Assembly (NCBI GenBank): GCA_963966185.1
Contig: CAWZYM010000253.1
Span: forward strand, 1,051,001-1,115,000
Reading direction: 5' to 3'
DNA length: 64,000 nt
From: Rhabditoides inermis
Taxonomy: Eukaryota; Nematoda; Chromadorea; Rhabditida; Rhabditidae
The notes beneath the pieces were generated by a model. That model had not been told where the DNA came from. It did no database searches and saw only the letters and a list, made by a program, of their open reading frames with translations. Positions within the stretch are counted from its first letter, which is position 1. Each line of letters begins with the position of its first letter. Shown in pieces: positions 47,218 to 59,336 of the stretch. The translations under genes and the position numbers were made by a program.

Positions 47218-47857
47218 ATGAATGTGTCGACTCCTTTTCCGTGGCGGCAAGCATACAATTGTTCGGATGAGAGTCCCACTTCAGCCAGAGTTCGGTATTT
47301 CGTTCAACTTGTGTACTCTATACCATCCATCGTCCTCTATCTTCGCATTTTACGGATACTCAGGAAAAAAAAAGAACTACTCAAACCAAATATATTTTAT
47401 AATCAGGATACTTTCTTATTTGGTAAGTCAATAGTTTTTACGTTATGTTTTCACTACTATAAGGTTTCAGAACATTTTTGGAATTTCATTCGAGTTGCTG
47501 ACAGTCAGATTTTTCTTACTGGGATTTTTCTGTCAGGTACTATTCAGTTCTAAAAAATAGAAAAAAAAACATCTTCTTTTTTCAGAATTTACTAAACTTT
47601 TCAAATCTTGGAAAAAATGATTATTGGGTAAACGTTATTTTCTTCATTGACAACTACAACAAATTTGTGCAACTCTACGTTCTCATAGTGATGGATCTGA
47701 ACCGACTGAGTTCCATCTGGCTGAATCATCGTTACGAAGTGAGTGTTCTCGTGAAGACCTCTTACAGCATACATCATTGCAGATGTTCTGGAGTCGTCGC
47801 ATGGTGTCTCGCCTGCTTGTCTTGTGTTGTCTCTTTCCCCTTCTCACCACTTGGCAC

Positions 47858-48354
47858 CTCCTATGAAAACCCGTATAATACCGCGCGGCTATCGGTAACA
47901 TATCGTGATCTCATCCGCTTAATATACCCTTAGCAGAGGGTATAATAAGAAACGCGCCCTTATCCTCACGGTATATTACCACTTACCTTTCATTTTTTTT
48001 TTTAAATTCCGTTATGTTAGAGCTCCGATGAACATATTTTCAAAAGTTTTCCAACACAATGTGTTTCGAAACACTGTGCATATGGTTAGGTGGAGATGTA
48101 GTTTGCGACTGCGACCCACTGTGCAGGCATGTTGTCAGACGCTCTTACACAACGGTCGCTTCTGACTGCTGGCAAAGACAAACTCGCGCCGGGTTTACGT
48201 CTTAACCATTTGATATGCTAAGAAACTGAAATGGGCGGAGCGAGCCGACTCGGCAACTCGATGGGGATCCGAAATAAAAATACTATACGCTTATGATAAG
48301 CTTATTTTACCAAAAGTCGCTAAGCTCGCGGTATGATACGGGTTTTCATAGGAG
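47858..48354. mobile_element. MITE inserted in the srg-like gene
   Basis: The terminal inverted repeats are CTCCTATGAAAACCCGTAT at the left and its reverse complement at the right, extending to about 28 bases with one mismatch (ATACCGCG follows). The element has no long open frame. It is flanked by AC on both sides (47856-47857 and 48355-48356); taking out the element and one AC leaves an exon of exactly 50 codons, so AC is a 2-bp target duplication or a coincidence. Confidence 0.8.
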
Positions 48355-48752
48355 ACATCGCTCTCGCGCCCGCTGCTTTCTCGCCCAGCAAGGCTGGTCT
48401 TAGTATAGCATTCTTCACGCCATTTCCTTGGGTATGATCTACATTCAGCTTTTATGAAACACTTAACTCAAAACGGTTTTGACCGAAAACCTTTTTATAT
48501 GCCAATGTTTTGAAGGCTTTTCGAAAATAGCAATCCGACCGTTTGTCTAGCGTTGAACTGCTCCGTTGCAGATGAATCAAAACTTCAACTTCTGTGTGAT
48601 ATCCGGGATGACTGTTTGTGTGTTCATTCCTATGTTTGCCGTATCTATCTGCAAACTACAAAAGAGAAGAGTATTGGTGAGAAAAACAAATAGAAGATAC
48701 AAGGAAGAGAGAGAAAAAAAGGAAGAAAAGAGAGATAGGTCACAGATGTTAT

Positions 48753-49117
48753 CCTTAAAGAAACAGTGGCGACTTATTCTGACTCGGAATATTATTAAAA
48801 ATCAGATCAACCTAACACATTTGCAATTTTTGCGAAAGAACGACGATTCTGCGTTACTTTCGAATCTGCCACTTTCAAAAATGCAGACGAAAATTTGAAT
48901 TACCCGCCAACGCTTCAATACTGCACGTTGGTGTCGGAGACATATGCGCAAATGAACGACGTCGTTTCACTTGCTTTATGGCTCAGTGCATGTGCGCTGC
49001 GTTGTGGCCCCCGAGCTTCGCGGGTTCGATTCCGGTCACCGCCGAATGTTTTTCTCGTGTGAAAATGAGGAGTTGTGGCAGGTTATGGCAGAAGTAAGTC
49101 GCCTCTGTTCCTTTAAA
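48753..49117. mobile_element. Terminal-inverted-repeat element with tRNA-like module (intron of srg-like gene)
   Basis: The left end CCTTAAAGAAACAGTGGCGA and right end TCGCCTCTGTTCCTTTAAAAG are inverted repeats of about 30 bases. The tRNA-like part at 48975-49040 has an A-box-like TGGCTCAGTGC and the B box GGTTCGATTCC. Most of the element matches 13733-14104 in reverse complement. Confidence 0.7.
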
Positions 49118-49915
49118 AGTGTTTTGCAGTTCGATAACCAACCAGTGGAGGCAAAGCTCTTTCTAATGGCCGTTGTCCTCCTCATTTCCACTTCCATGAA
49201 AAGTGTGCATCAGGTATACATGAGCGTACGATTGCAACCTTCTTATAACTTGGTGAACTTGTTAAAAACACATAGTTGAGTTACGAGTTTTGCGTTTTGA
49301 CGATAGTCTAATTCATTTGTCATTTCGTCAAAAAATGACGCAGACCGATGAGCGAAAAAAAATGTTTAGAAAAAACGTCTCGTTCTACCAGCAAACAATA
49401 ACTCTATGAATACGGTACTGCGAGAAAAAGTACTTCGGTTTTACATGCATGTGTAAAGCGAGTCAATATGTACGATTGTGTGAAGTTTGGTCAATTTGCT
49501 ATACACAGTCGCAAAGGTTTCGTTTTGGAGTTAGAAATATGAAAAAAAATTGCGTAAGTGTCATGTCCGTGTCTGTATTTGTTTCACAGTACTGTAGCAG
49601 CCGTTTTTATAAACAACGTTTGGAGTGGTAAACATTCACGAATGTTGTGTGTAAATATTGTTGATTACAAAATATTTTAAAGTGAGCGTTGAGTTTCAAT
49701 AAAATTACAATGATTCCAGATTCTCATTTTTCGTCTCGGTTACATTCCCGAAATGTACGACTTGCTGAAATCGATGAGTGGATTCGTATTCGATTCGTCG
49801 ACGTGTGTCCTGCCTTGGATACTGCTGGTCACAAATGAACAGCTGAGAGTAGATGTGCTGCCGTGGAAGACAGTGAGTGAAGTGAGTTGAGTAAGAACCA
49901 AAAAAGGGAAAGGGG

Positions 49916-49990
49916 GAGAGAGAGAGAGAGAGGGGGGGAGAGGGAGAGAGAGAGAGAGAGAGAGAGAGAAACATACAGAGACAGAGACAG
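49916..49990 (+). repeat. (GA)n tract in the last intron of the srg-like gene
   Basis: A purine-rich dinucleotide tract with GGGG interruptions, followed by ACAGAGACAGAG units, between the donor at 49873 and the acceptor at 50031. Confidence 0.9.
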
Positions 49991-50999
49991 AGACAGAAGG
50001 GTTATAGAAGGGAGAGGAGTTGTACTTTCAGCCAACGCGAGTGAACAGTCTGGCGGCGTCCGTTCGGCAGTCCAAACAAGTTGCTAGCCAGCTAGTCTCT
50101 TGTACATCAAGGAATAGTCGATTCGGTTAAAAGGGTTCTTGCTTGCATACCCGTTTTTTAACAAAGGCAGGACGGTTAGCCTACTTATGCTGAGTGAGCC
50201 CATGTCATTTGTGCAAAAGTATCTTTCTTTTTTTATCTCATTCTCTTACGTTTTCTCGCTGTCTCCCACCAATAGCGTATGTGAATATTGTCATATTACA
50301 TTTACAATGTTCTGCCCCTGCTTTTCGTCGTTGGGTGTTGTTTTTTCTTTTTTTTCCTATTTTTTACATTGGTACATTGTAATCAGTAAGTAAAGTTTAT
50401 TTTTAATTTTCAATTCCACAAAACCTTCAAGCGAAAAATAAAAAAAATTCTCATAGTACATGAACATGTACAATGTATGTACCAAGTTCTTTGCTGTGTG
50501 TACAATGACTGGTGATTGGCCTAGTGAACACATGCTAAACAGATTTTACAACTCGTTCAAAGAAGGTTCGCAAATGATTGGATGGGATTGACAAGTGAGT
50601 GGAGCGTACTGAATAAGTAAAAGCGAGCCGAGCAAAGAGAGTTGCAGAAGACTGCTATGCACCCCGTCACTCTGAAAACTGTGAGACTGTGGTTGCGGGC
50701 TAATCTGTGTGAGTGATGGGAATGGGATGTCAGTCGATGTGCCCGACGGATGGCGGCAGGGCAGTTGGGAACGATCTACTGCTGGCAGCGCGAATTGTCA
50801 AAAAAGTGACCTGGCAGTGGTAACAGGAATGTTGATCAAATAATGTATCCGCATACGCGCAAAGAAGCATGGTGACGTTCATTCTTTTTGGAAGTAACTC
50901 AAACTCGTAGTCTGACGTTTTTCATGGCAAATCGGTAACGTTGATTCAATCACAGTAATGAAAAATTAGTTTCTCGTTTATAACTCATATGGCAGATGT

Positions 51000-51093
51000 A
51001 ATGGTCAGCATGGAGTGTAGTGCCTTAGACCTCCATCGACCCCTCCGCAGAGTGAATTTCTTGAATCGGGGGGATACCTTTACCTTTACCTTT
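51000..51093 (+). mobile_element. Short retroposon with target-site duplication
   Basis: TATGGCAGATGT occurs at 50988-50999 and again at 51093-51104. Between the copies, 93 bases end in three tandem CCTTTA-type repeats. A precise 12-base direct duplication plus a simple-repeat tail is the mark of a LINE-mobilised, probably 5'-truncated insertion. Confidence 0.7.
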
Positions 51094-51635
51094 ATGGCAG
51101 ATGTTACATGAATGAAATTGTTTATTGAAATTTTTAGGATGAACTAGAAAGTCGAATTTTGGATATGATTTGGCCTCCACTCGACTGTCGACCAGCAAAA
51201 TTGAGAGAGTAGTTTCAGTGGACAAGTTTGTTCACGTACTCCACTTCCCTTACGTCCAGTCGCTCTTGTTTTGGTCCGTCACTCATTTATACCGTAGTTG
51301 TGTGCTGTACACAAACAGCCCGTAGTCACTGCTGCTCTTTCCGACGATGAAAATTTCATGTGTAAGTAGTATGTATCTATGTATGAATGACATTTTTTTC
51401 TGATTGCGAATCTACAACTACATAAGTATGGATTGTACCGACATCGACTTGACTTTTTTTGCGTAATTGCAAGATGAGCAAAAAACAAATGCAAAAAAAC
51501 GTTATGAATCGAAAAAATGTTTCAAAAAGTACCTTTTTATTCTCTTAATTAACTTTGTATACGTGTAGTTTATGTATGAAAACTCGCTTCATCCAGACTT
51601 ACGAAAAAGCATGATAGACGAATCAGGGGAGCGAA

Positions 51636-51652
51636 AGAGAGAGAGAGAGAGC

Positions 51653-51718
<66 letters not shown>

Positions 51719-51733
51719 GGGGAGAGGGGGAGA

Positions 51734-51772
<39 letters not shown>

Positions 51773-51783
51773 AGAGAGAGAGA
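51636..51783 (+). repeat. Long (GA)n tract
   Basis: A dinucleotide tract interrupted by GGGGAGAGGG blocks in the middle and AAAGAG blocks elsewhere. Confidence 0.95.
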
Positions 51784-52514
51784 ACAGGTCATTTGGTAAT
51801 ACTCTGATTTGCAACATGCTGAGAAAGAAAATGAATTCGATGTCTGTTGGAGGCGATCAGTGCGCTTCACCGTGTAAAAACAACTGTTTATTCGTAATCG
51901 CAAACATCATTATGACTCGTAAAAACAAAATAACTTATTACTCAGAAGAATCTAAGATTGTCGTAAGTCTTTGCGCTGAATGGAAAATGCAGATTCACTA
52001 ACCGGGCTCACTAATCGGCTCATTCTCATCCATAGAGGGCATGCGTCTTATTGACGGAGGTTTATAATCGATCGATAACCCCAATGCTAAATGCGCGGCA
52101 ACTTCAGTAATCATTTCTTCCTAGAAACACGGTATGCAACGGACCGCGAGGAACAATGTCGACTCCACGTACTGTCATTAGTTATTCAAATCAGAAAAAA
52201 GTTGAAGATTTACCTTTCGGGTGTGGTATTGTTTCAGATGATTAACTGAATAGGTTGTTTAGTAGTGTGATCTCTCTTCTGTCTCTCATTCCGTCTTCTT
52301 CGAGGTCGTTTCGTCTTTCCAACACACCGTGGTACGAGATCTGTCAAGAAGAGCGGAAACATTCTGGTGGTTTAAAACTTACTCACTTCTCATTTTCCCG
52401 TCCCTGCGAGCGGTTGCCCCTTCCCGCGCTCCCTCGAATGACCACCCGACGACAATGAAAGTCACCGCCGCCGCCGCTCGGAGATGAGTTTCTGTGGAGT
52501 ATCAACTGATTCTC

Positions 52515-52785
52515 GAACTGAGACCGTTCACTGTGAGACGATAAGGCGACGCCGATCAGGCCTGTTGGGAGTGCACTAGTAGGGCGAAGCGCGGATTCTC
52601 GATTGGAGGAAAAGAAGGTACAAAGCGAAATCGAACTGAGGGGCGACGGCGGCACCTGCGACCGGAAGAGAAGTACGTCACTGTTATCGATCGATGTCCG
52701 GAGCCGTTCACTGTGAGACGATAAGGAGGAGCCGAATAAGCCTGTTGGGAGGGCACTAGTGGGTTACTCACGGATTTCTTGGATT
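52515..52785. repeat. Imperfect tandem duplication, period about 173 bp
   Basis: CCGTTCACTGTGAGACGATA occurs at 52526 and 52703. Each is followed by AAG, a short variable part, GCCTGTTGGGAG and GCACTAGT. Differences between copies are scattered. Confidence 0.8.
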
Positions 52786-53082
52786 TCGCAACGTAATGAT
52801 GACGAATGGATCAACCGTAAGCAAGTATGCAAATGGTCGAGAGAAGTTCGAGAACGTTCGACGTTAGAGGCAACGTGGTCCATATGGCGAATCAAGGCCG
52901 CATAATCTTCATATATGGAAGAAGAAAGAAGATTCTCGAAAGATGCTACCCACCGGATGAGGCTTTGCTATAGGGAGCAATACCCTCCAAGGACCCATCC
53001 GGGGACAAAACACTAAACCTTTGTACATTCCGCACCAGTTTGTATTTCGTGTTTTGTGTTTAGTCTGCGCCTATGGATGAAC

Positions 53083-53350
<268 letters not shown>

Positions 53351-56300
53351 GGGGGTAGAAATTGTCAACACTCACGTCCACGTCGTGCCCCCGGAAGTCT
53401 GTTTGCCTGTGCATACAGACTGCTAAGTTCAAGTGTTGACTACTTTCGAGTCAAGGAATTGTCACCCTTTGACAATACGACAGGCATTATGCCCAACATA
53501 CCGACTATGCGATTATCGCAAAGAACCAGGACCCGCTACATGTCCTACAATGTCCGTTCTGCCAGAAGCTTTGCAGACCGGAGCCTGCTCTCGGAGGAGC
53601 TCGAGCGGCACGGAGTGGACGTGGCGATGCTGCAGGAGACCCGAATCGACCGGACGTGCTGCGATTCCTTGCGGTACAAGTACTACAGCGCACTGCCCAC
53701 TTCCAGGGCGGTGTGCGGGGTGACTGTCGCCATCTCCACCTCCGCCAACGTCAACGTGCTCGCCATCAACCCTCTCTCGCCCCGACTCATCTACGTGGAT
53801 GCAGAAGTACGAGGAAAGAAGACCCGCATCGTGTCGGCGCATGCGCCAACCGAGGATGCTGAGGAGGTAGAGAAGGACAAGTTCTTTGACGAGCTGGCCA
53901 AGATTGTGAGATCGGCCGGCAAGTCAGAGCTCGTCCTCGGACTTGACTCGAACAGCCGCGTGGCTGCCGACGCCAGTCCAGCAATGGGCAGGTGGAGGCG
54001 TGCTGCCGACTGCACAAGCGACAACGGTCAGCGGATAGTGGATCTGCTGGAGAGTTACGACCTTATCGTCGCGTCGGCCTGGAAGCGCAACCGTCCCTGG
54101 CAGCGCGCAACCTGGAGGAAGAACTGCATCGGGAGGCCGCACCAGATCGACTACCTGCTCGTCAAGAAGAGCCAGGCCGGCGCCGTTCTTTCCAGCAAGA
54201 GCCTGCCGGACTTCAAATACGACTCGGATCACATCCCCGTGGTTCTTGTCGTGAGTGGATCCGGAACGCGCCGTCGCTCGTTCTACCAGAAAAGACCGCC
54301 CCGCCTCGACTCTTGCCTGCTGATCACGGATGGTGACGTGCGCGCGGACTACCGAGGGATAGTGGAGAAGAATCTGCAGGAGAGGCAGAAGAAAGGAGAA
54401 ACAGATGCTGACTCGTGGACGGCTGCAGTCCAGCAGGCAGCCAAGGAGGCGATTCCAACCCTGAAGGTGGAAAAGAAGCACGATGGAGCGTCAGTGAAGG
54501 AATCCTTGTGCTACGCGAGCATGCTGCTGGCGAAGCAGAGAGGAAAGCTGAAGGCCTACCGTCAACTCAAGGCGGAGCTGCGGAAGATTCGGAAGGAGCA
54601 GTGGGAGGAGGAATGGATGAGGAGGAGCAAGGAGTTCGAGGACGCTTGGGAAAGGCAGGATGCCCGCACGGCATTCTCCCTGCTGAAGCGGTACAGCGGG
54701 AAGTGGAGCAGGACGACGCCCGTCATCTCTGACGGCGTGTCACTCGTCACCGGGGAAGCAGCGTGCGCGGTGTGGGCTGGTCACTTCGACCGCCTACTCA
54801 ACCAGCCGTGCCCGTCTGCTCCCGCCCTGCCACATACCGCCCGTTCTGACTACAACTGCAGGACGGAGCCGCCAACCATGGAGGAGCTGCTTGTGTGCAT
54901 GAAGAAGCTGAAGAATGGGAAGGCTGCCGGAGACGACGACCTCACTCCGGAGATGATGAAGACTCTACCCGCCTTTGGGATCCGTGAGCTGCATCGGCTG
55001 ATCGTCAACATCTGGGAGAGGAAGGAGGTGCCTGACTCGTGGAGAAACGCCATCATCGTCCCGTTGCTGAAGAAGGGCAGCCCCACCGACCCAGCCAACT
55101 ACCGTGGTATCTCATTGATCCGCGTGTGCTACAAGATGGTGGAGCGTCTGCTGCTACTTCGCATTGTGGAGCACCGCGAGAAGACCGCCCGAGACGAGCA
55201 GCACGGATTCCGCCCAGGAAGGTCTACCAACGACGCCGTCTTCTCTCTGAGACGGATCGTCGAGCTGCGTGCCCGATTCAAGAAGCCGACTAACATCATC
55301 TTTGTCGACTTCCGGGCAGCATTCGACAGTCCCGATCGAGACCGCCTCTTCGATGCGGTGCGCGCCGACGGAGTACCAGCCCCGCTAGTCGACCTTCTAC
55401 GAGACCTGTACAGCCGTACTACTGCCGCTGTCCGCACTCCCTGCGGAGTCACGCAGCAGTTCGCCGTCCGGACTGGAGTGCGCCAAGAATCCGTCTGCGG
55501 CCCGCTCCTGTTCAACTATGTCATCGACGACGTGATGCGACGTGTTGTGGAGGAGTGTGGAGGAGGAGTGGAGCTGCACCCGACAGGACGGAAAGTCACC
55601 GACCTCGACTACGCGGATGACATTGCTCTGCTTGGAGAAGACCCTGTTAACCTGCAGAAAGCTGTCGACCGTCTCAGTCTCCTCGCCGCCTCGTACGGTC
55701 TGACCCTCAGGCCGGACAAGTGCGAGTCGATGACCATCCCGCGAGGAGTAAAGGAGGAGTTCACTGTCAATGGAGAGAAGATCGCGCAGACCACCAACTT
55801 CCGCTACCTAGGTTCGTGGATTAGCAGCGACGCCGACCTTACTAAGGATGTGGAGGCGCGAATCGCCCAAGCCTGCTCCGCGTTCAATTCGCTGGAAAAG
55901 GTTTTGTGGAGATCGAGCGTCGCCAATCACGTCAAGCTGCGGATCTACCTCACCGCCATCCGACCTGCGATGCTCTACGGATCCGGTACTTGGGCTCTCA
56001 ATAAGAAGCTCGAGGAGAAGCTGGATACGGCGGAACGCAAATTTTTGCGCCGGATGTTAGGCTACTTCTACCCAAACCGTCGCCACAACTCGCAGTTGTA
56101 TCGGGATGTAAACAACATCTACTCCCGTCTCCTGCGCAAAAAGTCCAAGCTGCCCACCCCCTCGCGGCAAGTGGCGGCAACGAGAGTTCGTCTCTTGGGA
56201 CACGTGCCGCGACGAGAAGACCATCGGATTGTGAAGCAAGCTGCGCTCACACTACCGCCGCCGGAGTGGAGAAGAGGCCCAGGAAGGAAACGCGCCACAT

Positions 56301-56545
56301 GGGACGAGAAGCTGAAGGAGGATGTCGGGCCCACGCCTGCCGTGCGCGCCAAGGTCACCTCGAGAGACACTTCGTTCCGCAGAGCTTGGAACACTCGCAA
56401 CGGGCAGTGGATGGACGCTGTTATGGACATGGCACAAGACCGCGTCAAGTGGTCAGAACTGGTTCACGCGATGCTCGCCGGCTAAGGGGCGACAATGCCC
56501 CAGATGATCTACGGAGAATCGGCCGAGGAGTGAGTGAGTGAGTGA
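53351..56545 (+). mobile_element. APE-type non-LTR retrotransposon (LINE A), near full length
   Basis: A single-ORF element lies between two (ATT)n arrays. It ends in GTGAGTGAGTGAGTGAG and then ATT repeats without poly(A). A 5'-truncated, nearly identical second copy is at 60975. I place it by eye in or near the RTE/R1 groups; a tree would be needed to decide. Confidence 0.75.
53489..56485 (+). CDS. LINE polyprotein: APE endonuclease plus reverse transcriptase
   Basis: The first ATG is at 53489 and the frame gives 998 residues; the frame is open a little further upstream. The N-terminal exonuclease-endonuclease-phosphatase domain shows YNVRSAR, LQETRID, SAHAPTEDAEE, GLDSNSR and DSDHIPVV (catalytic His). 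A coiled basic linker follows. RT motifs: FVDFRAAFDS (55301-55330), GVRQESVCGPLL (55475-55510) and YADD (55610-55621). The C-terminus has LGHVPRRED and RRGPGRKRATWDEKL. It would nick DNA and prime reverse transcription at the target. The motif RQES has Glu where LINEs nearly always have Gly, so this copy may be inactive. GC content is far higher than the surroundings, as is common for such elements. Confidence 0.85.
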   Translation: MPNIPTMRLSQRTRTRYMSYNVRSARSFADRSLLSEELERHGVDVAMLQETRIDRTCCDSLRYKYYSALPTSRAVCGVTVAISTSANVNVLAINPLSPRLIYVDAEVRGKKTRIVSAHAPTEDAEEVEKDKFFDELAKIVRSAGKSELVLGLDSNSRVAADASPAMGRWRRAADCTSDNGQRIVDLLESYDLIVASAWKRNRPWQRATWRKNCIGRPHQIDYLLVKKSQAGAVLSSKSLPDFKYDSDHIPVVLVVSGSGTRRRSFYQKRPPRLDSCLLITDGDVRADYRGIVEKNLQERQKKGETDADSWTAAVQQAAKEAIPTLKVEKKHDGASVKESLCYASMLLAKQRGKLKAYRQLKAELRKIRKEQWEEEWMRRSKEFEDAWERQDARTAFSLLKRYSGKWSRTTPVISDGVSLVTGEAACAVWAGHFDRLLNQPCPSAPALPHTARSDYNCRTEPPTMEELLVCMKKLKNGKAAGDDDLTPEMMKTLPAFGIRELHRLIVNIWERKEVPDSWRNAIIVPLLKKGSPTDPANYRGISLIRVCYKMVERLLLLRIVEHREKTARDEQHGFRPGRSTNDAVFSLRRIVELRARFKKPTNIIFVDFRAAFDSPDRDRLFDAVRADGVPAPLVDLLRDLYSRTTAAVRTPCGVTQQFAVRTGVRQESVCGPLLFNYVIDDVMRRVVEECGGGVELHPTGRKVTDLDYADDIALLGEDPVNLQKAVDRLSLLAASYGLTLRPDKCESMTIPRGVKEEFTVNGEKIAQTTNFRYLGSWISSDADLTKDVEARIAQACSAFNSLEKVLWRSSVANHVKLRIYLTAIRPAMLYGSGTWALNKKLEEKLDTAERKFLRRMLGYFYPNRRHNSQLYRDVNNIYSRLLRKKSKLPTPSRQVAATRVRLLGHVPRREDHRIVKQAALTLPPPEWRRGPGRKRATWDEKLKEDVGPTPAVRAKVTSRDTSFRRAWNTRNGQWMDAVMDMAQDRVKWSELVHAMLAG

Positions 56546-57645
<1,100 letters not shown>

Positions 57646-57717
57646 AAAATCTTTGTTCTTTCTTACAATACTGTTATCATTTTTTTCAATAAAGTTTCCA
57701 AAAACAAATGAATCACC

Positions 57718-57790
57718 GGGGGCGCGGCTCAGTGGATAGATCGTTTGTCTCTCAATCTCATGGTCGCTGGTTCGACCCCCTTCGGAGTCA
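57718..57790 (+). other. tRNA-like sequence
   Basis: An A box (CGGCTCAGTGG) and a B box (GGTTCGACCCC) at tRNA spacing, but the anticodon stem does not pair. Probably a retroposon head or pseudo-tRNA. Confidence 0.45.
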
Positions 57791-58957
57791 ATCATTCTTG
57801 TTAAATTCACCCAACCTCTGTGGTGTGGCAATCTTCTCTCATGGTAGCCAGAATGCGTCACAGCACCATCTACGGATTCAAGAACGGAATTCAAGATGTC
57901 CGACGCCACCCAATCCAACTACCTCTGTTGAAACTGTCGTAATCCAAGAACCTCATCTTGTTCTCGACTAGGAGGACCCCTAAACAAAAAAAACCGTAAT
58001 ATAATCCCCGAACACTGGTAAACTATTAATTGTCAGTTTGTTCGATAAAAGATGTTTCACGCTTACACACCATGCTTTGCGCACCACTAAAATGTCCGAG
58101 AAAAACAAGTACAAGTAGATTAGGGTTATTTGGAAGCTTTACGCAGCGACAACGGTGATTACCCAACCACATACGTACGATTGGCTATTTATGCTCACGC
58201 AGCATGAGAATACTGAATGTAAATCATCATAAAACGTCTTCATATATGTTGTTTGATAAATCATAAACAGACTTCTAAAGCCGCTTTCTCAAACTTTGTG
58301 AATCCGCCTTCTTACGTTGGACAAAAGTGCAAACGTGTTACCGTACACCGTACACTGTGTTGTTTCAGTGTCGGAAGGGATTACGTTGCATACTGTATTC
58401 ACTAACAAACACATAAAAAATAGAATGTCTAATTATGAGCTCGCTCACGACACGCCATGTGCTTCTGTGACAACTGAGTGAGCAGCAAACCATGTATGAA
58501 CTCAGAACGTGTAAATGTTCGCGCGCAATGTGACTATGTTCAGTGCAACATTTTTTTCTTGAAGCTGCCACCAAATGATCGAGTGCATCGACAATATTGA
58601 CTTTCTAGACAACCATTGCGCCGGCGGGAAGAAGCTTATGTGGAAGCAGACAAGCCGCAAAAAGATAGTGAGTGAAGGTAAAGGTATAGGCCTGAACACT
58701 TTGTGTATACCAACAAAAAAGAAAATCGCTGCGCGTCAACACTGGTGCTGATCTATGTATTAAAAATTCGATCCAGGATCGGAGCAATGTTGATCGAAAA
58801 TTGCATTTCCCCAAAGTTAGACTATGAGATTTGAAAACTTGAACAAGAAGATGAACAAAAACTTTTTTATTAACGTGAATGGTGTGAGATATTACCAGTC
58901 AAATCCAACTAACGTTTATGAAAATTGTATAGACCTATCAAAGTTACTCATTAGTAT
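57791..58957. other. Gene-poor stretch
   Basis: No supported exon or RNA. Short frames on the minus strand at 58365-58814 have no recognisable features. GGTAAAGGTATAGG at 58678 resembles, inverted, the tail of the retroposon at 51000. Confidence 0.35.
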
Positions 58958-59336
58958 TTATTGGACTCTGATCGATCTGAAATGTCGTAAAGTGGTCGTT
59001 TGATGACAGTACGACCGGCTGAGACGATTTCTTGCATCTTCCCCCATGTGCGCATACAATTCAGCATACGGATCCGAGATTTCGCGCAACCAGCAAGCCG
59101 CTGGCGTGAAGAAACAGTTGTTAGACGTCGGCGCCTTCCTGAAAACAACTATTACTTAAACATGATATAGACAATCACAGTCTTATGTAATCCTATGAGC
59201 CTCACCTTGTTTGTTCAGCCATAAACGGAACAGTAGTCGTGACCACTTGACGATGGGAGCGCTTGCGTCGGATCACAGCAGCGTCAAAACAAACATTGAC
59301 TGAAACGAGTAAGGCGAGTGCGTGTAGCAGTCTCAT
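58958..59336 (-). CDS. Small secreted precursor, allatostatin-C-like neuropeptide candidate
   Basis: Two exons (59206-59336 and 58958-59138) joined across a 67-base intron with GT..TTTCAG give 103 residues. Residues 1-16 or so (MRLLHALALLVSVNVC) are a signal peptide. RRKR at 23-26 is a prohormone-type cleavage site. Residues 51-60 (NCFFTPAACW) have two cysteines six residues apart with an aromatic pair and a proline at the same places as the CYFNPISC core of insect allatostatin C. If processed at TRK (43-45) and LR, the peptide would be about 16 residues. In insects the peptide is at the precursor's C-terminus; here about 43 residues follow, which is unusual. A TATATAAG box lies 42 bases upstream of the ATG, and AATAAA overlaps the stop. 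Peptide hormone function is inference. Confidence 0.45.

Larger units (their letters stand above)
47218..50130 (+). pseudogene. srg-like nematode 7TM chemoreceptor, disrupted
   Basis: Exons are 47218-47422, 47471-47536, 47586-47738, 47783-47857 continued at 48357-48431, 48572-48676, 49130-49213, 49720-49872 and 50032-50130. The product would be near 337 residues, normal for the family. Hallmarks: LVYSIPSIVLYLRIL (helix 1), a helix 2 block GISFELLTVRFFLLGFF, VIVMDLNRLSSIW-type helix 3 end, ICKLQKRR after helix 5, a VEAKLFLMAVVLLIST helix 6 and FDSSTCVLPWILLVTNEQLR (helix 7, with the D-P-L-N-R pattern of Srg). Two lesions: exon 1 has 205 bases with a run of nine A at 47364-47372 and changes frame there, and exon 4 is split by a 497-bp MITE. 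Sensory GPCR role is by family only. Confidence 0.65.

Noticed and set aside
49590..49627. An extra exon of the srg-like gene (YCSSRFYKQRLE)
   Set aside because: Its phase does not join the helix 7 exon, whereas the exon ending at 49213 joins 49720 directly in phase.
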